Shown here: positions 8,294 through 14,864 of the stretch, one piece after another
Layout: the number at the start of each line of letters is the position of its first letter
How positions within the stretch are numbered: the first letter of the stretch is position 1
IMG/VR virus record: IMGVR_UViG_3300032116_014625
Location: 1 to 40,692 of that record
DNA: 40,692 nucleotides
Direction: 5' to 3' (one strand)
Origin: a virus
The notes under the pieces: generated by a model
What the model saw: the letters and a program-made list of their open reading frames with translations, nothing else
Database searches by the model: none
Told to the model about the DNA's origin: nothing
Program-made: the position numbers and the translations under genes

Positions 8294-9046
8294 TTACCAC
8301 TTACGACAAGACCAATATCTTGCTGATGTTCTATCTTTGGCTGTATGACAACGGTGTCTAGCTCTAAATGAACGTCTACGTGCGGGGTTGCTCTTGCGGA
8401 TTCTCATATTAGGGTCGCCAAAGTTAACCTTTACAACGTTGCCTTTTTCATTCTTAACGTAGACTTTAAATTTCTTTACATCGCCGCGCATTGGTTTACC
8501 TAATTGCACTTTGCGACCTTGATATTCAGCTTCTGATATTACATCAAATTTACCAGCTTTAATATCTTCCATTAACGATAATGCACATTCCGTGCAAATT
8601 GACATTTCTTCCATGAATTCCTTTTCTAGTTCTTCATTCTTTTTTGATTTGTTACCCCAATTCTTAGCACCTTTTTTACGACAAGCAGAAAGAGCTAATG
8701 AACCATATGCTGATGGCCACGTTCCTCCGTTGCGCGTATAACGAGCTTTAACTTTGTGATAACATGCATCTCGTTTTGCTTTTTTTTCTTCATCAATAAC
8801 TGCTTCAGCTTTAGGAGTACGTTTACCCATACCAACTCTACGCTTTTGAGCTACTAATGAATCTTTTTCTTTTTTATCAAATGAACTCCATGTTTTAGGA
8901 GTATCTTTAGAAACTTTTTTACTAGGACGACATTTTTTTACACCTTTGGTTTTATCATTACCACAAGGACGTCCATGTTGATCAACCCACTTTTCTTTGA
9001 CCCAGCGGCGCAAATCTTCATTCATTATGTCTTGCAAACGGATCAT
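8294..9046 (-). CDS. Basic multi-segment phage protein with capsid-targeting-like N-terminus
   Basis: 250 aa, very rich in Lys and Arg. It begins MIRLQDIMNE, the leader pattern shared with four other genes here and equivalent in length to T4 internal-protein leaders cut after Glu10 by prohead protease gp21. Conserved-looking blocks follow: RRWVKEKWVDQHGRPCGN (13-30); a central CYHKVKARY...WPSAYGSLALSACRKKGAKNWG (95-131); a C-terminal YQGRKVQLGKPMRGDVKKF domain; and RRSFRARHRC...ARYWSCRKW (224-250). These blocks recur, by my recollection, in proteins of T4-like marine phages. A second ISE-A site at 170-173 precedes the C-terminal domain, so the protein could be cut in two during head maturation. 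The TAATG overlap with the gene upstream and AGGAG support the start. Probable head-internal or structural protein. Confidence 0.75.
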   Translation of the reverse strand: MIRLQDIMNEDLRRWVKEKWVDQHGRPCGNDKTKGVKKCRPSKKVSKDTPKTWSSFDKKEKDSLVAQKRRVGMGKRTPKAEAVIDEEKKAKRDACYHKVKARYTRNGGTWPSAYGSLALSACRKKGAKNWGNKSKKNEELEKEFMEEMSICTECALSLMEDIKAGKFDVISEAEYQGRKVQLGKPMRGDVKKFKVYVKNEKGNVVKVNFGDPNMRIRKSNPARRRSFRARHRCHTAKDRTSARYWSCRKW

Positions 9047-9798
9047 TATATCTCCTGACGAATTCCTAGCTTAGGTAAACGTTCTCTCCAAACCTTTAAG
9101 ATATTTTGTTTATCTGTTTCAGTTATAGATTGATTGCTAACCCATATATTTAAATAATTATCAACAACTTGTTTAAAAGGCGTACGTGTTTTTTTAGCTC
9201 GCAAATACAAACCTTGAATCATTGCATCAATTTCTTTTGGCAATGTAAAGTATCGAGCCGGCGGCAATTTGCCTGATTCAATTTTATTACGCATTGCTTG
9301 GTCTGAAGGAATATATTTTGAATCTATTGTATTCCAACCGCTTTGCGTAATATGTTCAATTTCATGACGAAGTGTATCTCGAAGATCAAATGCAATTTCA
9401 GATAATACTTTAGGATAATCTGCAGGATCTAATTTGAAACGAATTTCAATTAATGGCGCAGCATCGGCAACACCTCGTTTTGTTTCATTGTATGCATCTC
9501 CGCCTACATGTACATCATTAAATCCTTCAATCCATTGCACTTTCAATGTTAAATAAAAATCTAATGGAATATCTGTATTTTCTATTTCCTCAAAGTAAAT
9601 ATGATCTATTTGGCTTGAATCTTCAATATGTGGAACTTCTTCACCTTTTTTGTAGTATATTTTTTCTCCCCCAAAGAATCCTTCTGGATCTTTAGTACAA
9701 GCATAACTGTCTTTGATTACTTGTAATAGTTTGCGAGACAATGCAGTCACTAAACTATCATATCGACCTTCTACAATTAACTTTTTTAAAGATATCAT
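9046..9798 (-). CDS. HExxH metallopeptidase-like protein with capsid-targeting-like N-terminus
   Basis: 250 aa from ATG 9798, which gives MISLKKLIVEGRYD. An ATG five codons earlier is possible but would spoil the leader shared with neighbours. Ile8-Val9-Glu10-Gly11 is an excellent gp21-type cleavage site. HEIEH at 145-149, in an LRHEIEHITQSGW context, is a zinc-binding HExxH motif. A Glu in LPKEIDAMIQG (189) could be the third ligand, giving a gluzincin-like site. Residues 60-130 are beta-rich. It is a probable phage peptidase packaged in the head. Substrate is unknown: it may act on scaffold or, after ejection, on host proteins. Peptidase activity is inferred from the motif only. Confidence 0.7.
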   Translation of the reverse strand: MISLKKLIVEGRYDSLVTALSRKLLQVIKDSYACTKDPEGFFGGEKIYYKKGEEVPHIEDSSQIDHIYFEEIENTDIPLDFYLTLKVQWIEGFNDVHVGGDAYNETKRGVADAAPLIEIRFKLDPADYPKVLSEIAFDLRDTLRHEIEHITQSGWNTIDSKYIPSDQAMRNKIESGKLPPARYFTLPKEIDAMIQGLYLRAKKTRTPFKQVVDNYLNIWVSNQSITETDKQNILKVWRERLPKLGIRQEI

Positions 9799-9801
9799 AT
9801 T

Positions 9802-9809
9802 AATAAATA
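9802..9809 (-). promoter_or_regulatory. TATTTATT octamer before the metallopeptidase-like gene
   Basis: The coding strand reads TGATATTTATTAATATG: the octamer lies between the HNH stop codon and the ATG at 9798, three bases from it. A weak two-part match (TTGGAAT - 16 - GATATT) also ends here. The same TATTTATTAATATG string precedes the lysozyme gene. Confidence 0.35.
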
Positions 9810-10364
9810 TCACTCAAGCAAATTGTAATTCCAATATTTTTCTTTGTCTTGATTAAAAGGATTGCCTGTTTGCTGATAATAACAATTCAAACAAAGCATT
9901 TGTAGATTTTCTAATTGATGATTAGTTTCATCTCCATCAATGTGATCTAACAATACCGGGACGGTATCATCAGTTATTCTTCGTTCATCATATCCGCAAC
10001 TAGAACATTCTTCTTTAAATACTCCTAATGCTAATAATCTATTGCGAAGTTTCCAGGAAGGATAATTAGGATGCTTGCCCATTAAAATGTTATCAATAGA
10101 GTAGATACCCTTTGATGCTTTTTGAACATCTTTAGGAATACCTACTCCAAATTGATTTTTATGTAGCTCATACAACGTCTTACCCGAATCTCGGTCTGTA
10201 TACATACGAGCATACTTTTTATAAGTAGTAAATGATACTTTAAGAAAGCGAGCAGCTTCTGCATTAGATTTTGTATTATCCATTGCATAACGAATTTCAC
10301 TTTCTGGAATATCTAGAGCCGTCTTACCGATTCCATATACATACTTATATTGTTTGTCTTCCAT
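9810..10364 (-). CDS. HNH-type nuclease-like protein with N-terminal helix-turn-helix
   Basis: 184 aa. Residues about 20-55 look like a helix-turn-helix (SNAEAARFLKVSFTTYKKYA). The C-terminal half is a zinc-bound HNH fold: CSSC at 120-123, LDHIDGD with Asp140-His141, an Asn in TNHQLENLQ, and CLNC at 158-161. In most phage HNH proteins the second CxxC is followed by His; here Tyr162 replaces it, so cleavage may be weak or lost and the protein may only bind DNA. It starts by TAATG overlap with the gene upstream, within the ClpS operon. No intein or intron surrounds it, so it may be a free-standing homing-type or regulatory nuclease. Confidence 0.75.
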   Translation of the reverse strand: MEDKQYKYVYGIGKTALDIPESEIRYAMDNTKSNAEAARFLKVSFTTYKKYARMYTDRDSGKTLYELHKNQFGVGIPKDVQKASKGIYSIDNILMGKHPNYPSWKLRNRLLALGVFKEECSSCGYDERRITDDTVPVLLDHIDGDETNHQLENLQMLCLNCYYQQTGNPFNQDKEKYWNYNLLE

Positions 10365-10750
10365 TAATATACTCCGTGTTTACGAAGAACAGTAACTGCA
10401 TCTTTAGGCATCGTTTTTTCATCATACATTTGTTGCAACAAATCTTTTAGTTTCATTGCTCGATCCGTAAAAAATGATGAATGTACTTTTGTTTGTTTTT
10501 GAACTTCTATAATCCAAAATGAATATACCGGGTAAGCATCGTCAAATCTATCTGCATCCGTACGATTTTCCCAATATTCGATTTGATCTTTCAAAGGCCA
10601 CATATGAATTGGAATATCTGGATCTTTTCTTCTAGCAGATTTAAATGGTTGATGTTTTTCGCGGTTCATATTTTTTGCTATGAACTTATCCATGATATTG
10701 ATCGAACGATCTTTTGGAGACTCTCCAGTGTGTGCAGATTTTCTACCCAT
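10364..10750 (-). CDS. Hypothetical phage protein (128 aa)
   Basis: Basic N-terminal third (MGRKSAHTGESPKDRS, KSARRKDPD) followed by an aromatic-rich segment IHMWPLKDQIEYWENRT and a helical C-terminus (AMKLKDLLQQMYDEK). It overlaps the gene upstream by 8 bases and the HNH gene downstream by TAATG, so it is in the ClpS/UVR operon. No membrane helix or signal peptide, and no family recognised. DNA or RNA binding is possible from the charge but is not shown. Confidence 0.65.
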   Translation of the reverse strand: MGRKSAHTGESPKDRSINIMDKFIAKNMNREKHQPFKSARRKDPDIPIHMWPLKDQIEYWENRTDADRFDDAYPVYSFWIIEVQKQTKVHSSFFTDRAMKLKDLLQQMYDEKTMPKDAVTVLRKHGVY

Positions 10751-10928
10751 TTGTTTTTATTTTATTTGTTAATATAACTATTTTACGCCAAGCATCTTCA
10801 GCTCGATAAATATGTTTTTTGAATGAAACTATATCATGATTAGTTCTTGCTTCATCTGCTCGTTTCATGTTTCTATGATATGTAGCATGAAGTATACCTA
10901 TACGAATTTTAATAAAAAAAGTAATCAT
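10743..10928 (-). CDS. Hypothetical protein (61 aa)
   Basis: Small basic protein that starts by ATGA overlap with the clpS stop and ends inside the next gene. The first 14 residues (MITFFIKIRIGILH) are hydrophobic with two basic residues, then mostly helical and charged (KRADEARTNHDIVSFKKHIYRAEDAWRKI). The N-terminus is too short for a confident membrane helix. No family recognised. The two-sided overlap supports expression. Confidence 0.6.
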   Translation of the reverse strand: MITFFIKIRIGILHATYHRNMKRADEARTNHDIVSFKKHIYRAEDAWRKIVILTNKIKTNG

Positions 10929-11197
10929 TTCTTCTTATTATATTTTCTAACTATTGTTTTTAATTTAGATTTATTTAATAACGTACTAACTTGAATACAT
11001 TCATCATATACATCTGTAAAAATTGAACATTGCCCCGCTCGATCTACAATCACTGCACATTGATATGCCTGTAACTCATTATAATCGCAATATGACATCA
11101 AACAGTCAACAACATGATCAAACGTTATTTTGTCATCATTAAACAAAATTACTTCATGAAGTCCTCTGTTAGATTTCGTGTAAATTTTCTTTGACAT
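10925..11197 (-). CDS. clpS: ClpS-like protease adaptor
   Basis: 90 aa from ATG 11197 (MSKKIYTKSN). The ClpS core is clear: HEVILFNDDKITFDHVVDCL (14-33), AYQCAVIVDRAG (44-55), FTDVYDECIQV (60-70). ClpS hands N-degron proteins to ClpAP/ClpCP. Aligned with E. coli ClpS, the NDD loop is kept (Asn20, Asp21, Asp22), but Met40 is replaced by Phe26 and the N-degron-contacting His66 by Asp52, so substrate choice is probably changed. The start lies 29 bases inside the UVR-motif gene, so the two are coupled. A longer start at 11257 would add residues unlike ClpS. The likely role is to redirect or block host Clp degradation; which of these cannot be told from sequence. Confidence 0.85.
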   Translation of the reverse strand: MSKKIYTKSNRGLHEVILFNDDKITFDHVVDCLMSYCDYNELQAYQCAVIVDRAGQCSIFTDVYDECIQVSTLLNKSKLKTIVRKYNKKK

Positions 11198-11369
11198 CTC
11201 TAATAATTGCACATTGTTCAAATAATTCACGATCTTCAGCAAACCGCAATGACTCATTTAAAAATTTTAAACGTCTTTCTCGATCCCAATGATCAGGCCA
11301 TTCCCACTTATCAGTAGCCATGATATTAATAGATTCAACAAATAAACGTTCAATGAAATTATGATTCAT
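11169..11369 (-). CDS. UVR-motif small protein (McsA/UvrB-type UVR)
   Basis: 66 aa. Residues about 34-63 (LKFLNESLRFAEDRELFEQ, then CAIIRDVKENL) fit the UVR motif of UvrB/UvrC and McsA, with the E..A...R.FE..A.IRD spacing. In McsA and related proteins this motif contacts the Clp ATPase. Its overlap with clpS suggests that the two act on the same machine. The start at 11369 fits a promoter whose -10 box ends 5 bases before it. A second ATG at residue 17 (MATDKWEW) would also leave the motif intact. There are no Cys pairs like those in full McsA. Confidence 0.7.
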   Translation of the reverse strand: MNHNFIERLFVESINIMATDKWEWPDHWDRERRLKFLNESLRFAEDRELFEQCAIIRDVKENLHEI

Positions 11370-11374
11370 AACTT

Positions 11375-11403
11375 ATTATATTAAAATTTAGATAAATATC
11401 CAA
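11375..11403 (-). promoter_or_regulatory. Two-part promoter of the UVR-clpS operon: TTGGATA - 16 - TATAAT
   Basis: TTGGATA at 11403-11397 and TATAAT at 11380-11375 with 16 bases between; AAGTT then ATG at 11369. It lies in the 36-base gap after the lysozyme gene and predicts a leaderless message for the UVR protein. Confidence 0.65.
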
Positions 11404-11405
11404 AT

Positions 11406-12257
11406 TTATACAAATTTAGCATTTTTATCTATAGTTACAGCATCAAAGCGAACCCAGCCATGATCGTGTAATAAACTTATATTTTTTGGCAATTCAACAT
11501 AATACCAAGTCATCATTCGGTCATCTGTTTTCTTCTTCTTCGCGACGCCTACTGGATTAGGCCATTCTATAGTTGCGATGATGTTATTAACAATACCATT
11601 ATTAATCGTAGGCGCATTTCGTACATTAGCATAATCATGTTTCGATGTTTTCCTAGGATACAATGTTTTTCCAATTGTCATGTATTGCTCGCCATGTCCG
11701 TATGCATCTGCAGATTTTTTATTTTTTAATTCTTGTGCATATCTATCAAATGCATCTGCATTAGATTTCATTCTGATAACTACGCCTCGAAGATTACCTG
11801 GGTTGATATAATTTGGATGATTTAAATATTCTTTTGAAACTTTATTCCATTGACCTGAATTGATCAATTTAATTGTTGCTGGTCCTAAATCTCCACGATA
11901 TGATGAATTCATGATCGCCATTTGAATGTATTTAGGATACGAATCATACTTTGGAATACGACGTTTAACATCGCTTTCTATTTTTTGTATGCCTTTTGTT
12001 AATAATGATTCAGCTTGTTTTTCTGAAATCTTCATTCCAGGTTTAAGTTGCGGGTATATAGATTTAGTTGTACCATATCCGATCGTAACAACTCCTTGTA
12101 CTTGTTTAGAAGATTTTACCGGACGCATTGTTGCGTCATCATATGTCACATGAAGACCATTTTCATCAGTTACTTTGCCTTCCCATTCTTTTACTTTGTC
12201 GCGGAATTCAGGGTCATCTATTAATGATTCAGATAATAAAGATTTTAAACGTATCAT
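11406..12257 (-). CDS. GH24 (T4-type) lysozyme with C-terminal SH3 domain and capsid-targeting-like leader
   Basis: 283 aa. The leader is MIRLKSLLSE-S with Glu10, matching the packaged-protein pattern. The GH24 domain follows: catalytic Glu26 in KEWEGK, TYDD at 38-41 and VTIGYGTT at 57-64, equivalent to Glu11, Asp20 and Thr26 of T4 lysozyme, then helices to about residue 180. It hydrolyses the MurNAc-GlcNAc bond of peptidoglycan. Residues about 205-283 form a bacterial SH3-like domain (YANVRNAP, WYYVEL, GWVRFDAV) that would bind cell wall. A separate GH19 endolysin sits in the lysis cassette, so this enzyme may serve entry rather than exit. No signal peptide. Confidence 0.85.
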   Translation of the reverse strand: MIRLKSLLSESLIDDPEFRDKVKEWEGKVTDENGLHVTYDDATMRPVKSSKQVQGVVTIGYGTTKSIYPQLKPGMKISEKQAESLLTKGIQKIESDVKRRIPKYDSYPKYIQMAIMNSSYRGDLGPATIKLINSGQWNKVSKEYLNHPNYINPGNLRGVVIRMKSNADAFDRYAQELKNKKSADAYGHGEQYMTIGKTLYPRKTSKHDYANVRNAPTINNGIVNNIIATIEWPNPVGVAKKKKTDDRMMTWYYVELPKNISLLHDHGWVRFDAVTIDKNAKFV

Positions 12258-12260
12258 ATT

Positions 12261-12268
12261 AATAAATA
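12261..12268 (-). promoter_or_regulatory. TATTTATT octamer before the lysozyme gene
   Basis: The coding strand reads TAATATTTATTAATATG: it begins with the stop codon of the gene upstream and ends at the lysozyme ATG. It is the same string as before the metallopeptidase-like gene and has no TTGGA box at the usual distance. Confidence 0.35.
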
Positions 12269-12931
12269 TTACAATGTAGGAATCAATTTATAAGATTTAC
12301 GTCCAAATAATAACATGGATCTAAAATCTGCTTGTTGAAATGCATCTAATGAATTTTTTGATAACACGTTAAATCTTTTAACAACTGATATTATTTCTTG
12401 CCAATTGGTATGTTGTAATACTGTTTCTACATAATCAATGTCAACGAGCATATCTGATACATCTAAGTAATCCCATTCTATATGAACTACGGGACGAACT
12501 CGGTCTTCTAATATATAATCAATACATAGATCTAAACCACATTTGAATTCGGCACTTAAAATTCTTAATAGTTCCGGACGTTGATTTGCATACATTTTTA
12601 TTTGTGCTGCAGCATCACCCGTTATTGGGTATCTAAATACAAACTGACTATGATCTAATATTAATTCAGAATCATTTTGTTGAGTGAGCCATGGTTGAAT
12701 AATTGCGTGTGCGCCTTTGGCAGCATCGCCATCTTTATACCATGTTGTATCATGTTCTAAAGAAACATTATTATATCTGTAATATTCTTGTTCAATTTCA
12801 TTTAAATCAAAGCCTTCATGATCTACATGGCATGTATAATTTAATAAAACATGTTGTGCAATATCATCAGGTAATGGTTTTGAAATTGTAATATCATGAT
12901 AAATAGGTTTTGATACGTTATAACTTAACAT
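12269..12931 (-). CDS. Hypothetical protein (220 aa)
   Basis: Acidic protein without leader, signal peptide or membrane helix. The N-terminal half is aromatic and acidic (DLNEIEQEYYRYNN, HDTTWYKDGDAAKGA). The middle has FVFRYPITGDAAAQI, and the C-terminus is helical (VETVLQHTNWQEIISVVKRF). It starts by TAATG overlap with the gene upstream, inside the block of packaged-protein candidates, so a virion-related role is plausible. I do not recognise a family or catalytic motif. Confidence 0.65.
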   Translation of the reverse strand: MLSYNVSKPIYHDITISKPLPDDIAQHVLLNYTCHVDHEGFDLNEIEQEYYRYNNVSLEHDTTWYKDGDAAKGAHAIIQPWLTQQNDSELILDHSQFVFRYPITGDAAAQIKMYANQRPELLRILSAEFKCGLDLCIDYILEDRVRPVVHIEWDYLDVSDMLVDIDYVETVLQHTNWQEIISVVKRFNVLSKNSLDAFQQADFRSMLLFGRKSYKLIPTL

Positions 12932-13329
12932 TACATCATGTTTTTAATTATGTTTGCAAAATTTGTTTTCGAATTATTAAAATCAGAATTAGAATCATCA
13001 AACAATGTAGTTTCATATGAATTTTTTGATTTTCGTATTAAACAGACTGTTGCATCAAATTGTTCTAATCCGTTTAGCAAATAAACAATTCCAAAGTATG
13101 CATATGTATCTGAAACTTTTGCTATGAATTCAGCTTTAGAAAATATCAATTTCAATGTACCTAAATCATCTATAGGTGCACTAAATATATGTTCTTTATT
13201 TTTCAAACCCAAATATGAAAATTTTGGAGAAACTTTCATTTGTTTTGAAAATTCTTTAAAAAATGGATTAGCCAATTGTTTTGGATCAACTACATCGTTT
13301 TCTATCAATATGTTTTTTAATTTCATCAT
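12931..13329 (-). CDS. Hypothetical protein with capsid-targeting-like leader (132 aa)
   Basis: Starts MMKLKNILIE-N, with hydrophobic residue 8 and Glu10 as in four other genes here; a second ATG directly follows the first, so the leader could be one residue shorter. The rest is mixed alpha/beta (FSYLGLKNKEHIFSAPIDDL, AYFGIVYLLNGLEQFDATVCLI) and ends in an Asn-rich stretch. It is coupled to the cysteine-rich gene upstream by overlap and to the next gene by TAATG. It is a candidate internal head protein with unknown activity. Confidence 0.65.
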   Translation of the reverse strand: MMKLKNILIENDVVDPKQLANPFFKEFSKQMKVSPKFSYLGLKNKEHIFSAPIDDLGTLKLIFSKAEFIAKVSDTYAYFGIVYLLNGLEQFDATVCLIRKSKNSYETTLFDDSNSDFNNSKTNFANIIKNMM

Positions 13330-13745
13330 TTGGTTAAATCCTTATCATCTAATGCTCCGCCTGTTACCCAAGCAGTACAACTTCTAGAACCTGCACATTT
13401 AAAATGAAGAAAATTGCAATATCCCAAATCTGCTTTTTGAATTGTAGCTAATGCATCAATATTTTTTTCATTGCCTTCTATGCCTTTAGACATACATTTC
13501 CACATCTTATCAGAAACATCAAATGCTGCACAATTGGCACATTTCATTGTTTTAGCAGTAGCTTCATCTATTTTCCAACGCTTTGCTGCATCTTTCCAAT
13601 AACTTCCTGGTTTTTCTGGATTTGCTGGGCCGTAATAATATTCATCAATTGCATGTTGTCGATTTTTTAAATTAACATGAATATCCTGAGTTGCAATAGG
13701 GCAACCTGTTTTAGCTTCAATCAACAAATGTTTAAGTTTTTCCAT
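13326..13745 (-). CDS. Cysteine-rich, HiPIP-like protein with capsid-targeting-like leader
   Basis: 139 aa. The leader MEKLKHLLIE-AKTG has a near-ideal gp21-type cleavage site. The body has CANCAAF at 69-75, Cys84, LGYC ending at 110, and further Cys at 117 and 123. The order C-x2-C-(N)-C-(N)-G-[YW]-C resembles high-potential iron-sulfur proteins, which hold a [4Fe-4S] cluster with four such Cys. Blocks CPIATQDI, YGP-NP-PG-YW and FKCAGSRSCTAW recur, by my recollection, in proteins of T4-like marine phages. If cluster-bound, it would be a redox protein carried in the head; zinc binding is the main alternative. Confidence 0.65.
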   Translation of the reverse strand: MEKLKHLLIEAKTGCPIATQDIHVNLKNRQHAIDEYYYGPANPEKPGSYWKDAAKRWKIDEATAKTMKCANCAAFDVSDKMWKCMSKGIEGNEKNIDALATIQKADLGYCNFLHFKCAGSRSCTAWVTGGALDDKDLTK

Positions 13746-13757
13746 TATTTACCATGT

Positions 13758-14219
13758 TTATGTTTTTGAAATTTCAACTGCTGCCAATTGCATTAATGCT
13801 GCTTTTTTAGATTTAGGTTTTTTAGATAATCGTCGACCTGTTTCAGTAGTAGCAAAATAACCAGCTTCGGTTTTTTCAATACGCTCTGGCATTAATTGTT
13901 TTAAGTGATTCTTAAATCCTGCAGGAATAAATTGAGGTTGTTGCATATTGTATGAATCCATTTCGTCATCATGATGCATTTCATTCATTAAAAAATCTCC
14001 AACTTCTTGTACATCATCTTTTGAAGTTGCAATATGATCAGCTGCCCAATCATGTCCATTACTTAATATCTCTTGAACATGTTCTGCATCCATCTCTAAC
14101 ATTGCATCTACATATTTTTTAATAATTTTTAAATTACCAAAAAACATATAGTTACTATCATTATCATTACACCCTCCGGTGCCTCCGCAACCGCAATCGC
14201 ATTCATTTAATTTTTTCAT
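13758..14219 (-). CDS. Hypothetical protein with N-terminal Cys/Gly cluster (153 aa)
   Basis: The start at 14219 follows AGGAGG. An earlier ATG (14255) lies inside the tail-fibre-like gene and is unlikely. The N-terminus is MKKLNECDCGCGGTGGC, a tight Cys-Gly cluster that could bind metal. Residues about 25-90 are helical and acidic (NLKIIKKYVDAMLEMDAEHVQEI), with an HHDDEMD patch. The C-terminus is basic (GRRLSKKPKSKKAALMQL). The small protein at 14676-14864 also has a DCGC motif. It lies among virion genes; function unknown. Confidence 0.7.
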   Translation of the reverse strand: MKKLNECDCGCGGTGGCNDNDSNYMFFGNLKIIKKYVDAMLEMDAEHVQEILSNGHDWAADHIATSKDDVQEVGDFLMNEMHHDDEMDSYNMQQPQFIPAGFKNHLKQLMPERIEKTEAGYFATTETGRRLSKKPKSKKAALMQLAAVEISKT

Positions 14220-14221
14220 AT

Positions 14222-14692
14222 TTATCCTCCTACGGTAAATAATGCTCGTACCCAAGCTGAACCATTGTATATATACAAATAATTATTGCCAAAGTCCCAA
14301 TATACACTCCCGCGGGTAGGCGTACTAGGCGCAGTGGTAGGCAACATAAAATTACCACTTGATCCAATTGTATTTAAATTCATTATCAATGTACTCGAGC
14401 CGGTTATATTTCCTGCTAAAGTGCCATTTAGACCTAAACTACCAGTTACTCCTAAACTACCAGTAATTCTTGCAGAACCCGTAATTGCTAAACTTTGGTT
14501 TAATGAATTAACAAATGAAGCAGTACTAGCAAATGAAGCCGATGTAGCCAATCCTGTTAATGATCCACTAAACGATCCAGTTGCTATTATAGTATCAGTA
14601 CTTACGCCGCTCAATGCATCGATGGCTCGTGTTACATGTTCTGCTTGTACCGTGCCGCCGTTTGTAATACCTGTTTTATTTATTACCGCCAT
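14222..14692 (-). CDS. Tail-fibre-like repetitive protein
   Basis: 156 aa, low in charge and dominated by Ser, Thr, Gly and Ala. Repeats of the form x-G-S-[LA]-x-[VI]-T/N-G run through residues about 60-110 (ITGSARITGSLGVTGSLGLN), typical of beta-structured phage fibres. The C-terminus APSTPTRGSVYWDFGNNYLY...GSAWVR resembles the end of phage fibre or adhesin proteins. The N-terminus MAVINKTGITNGGTVQAEHV is a small head domain. AAAGGA precedes the ATG, and the gene overlaps its upstream neighbour by 17 bases. Probably a virion surface or tail protein; the exact position is unknown. Confidence 0.7.
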   Translation of the reverse strand: MAVINKTGITNGGTVQAEHVTRAIDALSGVSTDTIIATGSFSGSLTGLATSASFASTASFVNSLNQSLAITGSARITGSLGVTGSLGLNGTLAGNITGSSTLIMNLNTIGSSGNFMLPTTAPSTPTRGSVYWDFGNNYLYIYNGSAWVRALFTVGG

Positions 14693-14864
14693 TTATATTC
14701 CTTTTTTTATAAATAGCCCAATTCTTAGTTTTTTCGTCAAGCCATTCTGCACGATCATCACACCCACAATCTTCGTCTAATATTTTTGCAATTTGTTTTG
14801 CTAATTGATCTAAACCTGTAGCTTTAGTAATCTTTTTAATATCGCTTCCTAAACCTTTAGACAT
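14676..14864 (-). CDS. Small phage protein with DCGC motif (62 aa)
   Basis: The pattern is MSKGLGSDIKKITKATGLDQL, then an ILDEDCGCDDRAEWL segment and a basic C-terminus. Proteins of this form (GLG-start, KATG, [DK]CGC, short tail) are, as I recall, common in phages of marine and freshwater bacteria and have no known function. GGAG precedes the ATG, which overlaps the nucleotidyltransferase-like gene by 8 bases; its own end overlaps the fibre gene. The two close Cys may bind metal. Confidence 0.75.
   Translation of the reverse strand: MSKGLGSDIKKITKATGLDQLAKQIAKILDEDCGCDDRAEWLDEKTKNWAIYKKRNINGGNK
14708..14715 (-). promoter_or_regulatory. TATTTATA octamer before the tail-fibre-like gene
   Basis: The coding strand reads GCTATTTATAAAAAAAGGAATATAAATG: the octamer is 16 bases before the fibre ATG and inside the 3' end of the small DCGC gene, followed directly by a Shine-Dalgarno sequence. 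Confidence 0.35.

Noticed and set aside
14286-14780. 164-codon plus-strand ORF
   Set aside because: Antisense shadow of the repetitive fibre-like gene and its neighbour, rich in Val/Pro from complementary Gly/Thr codons.
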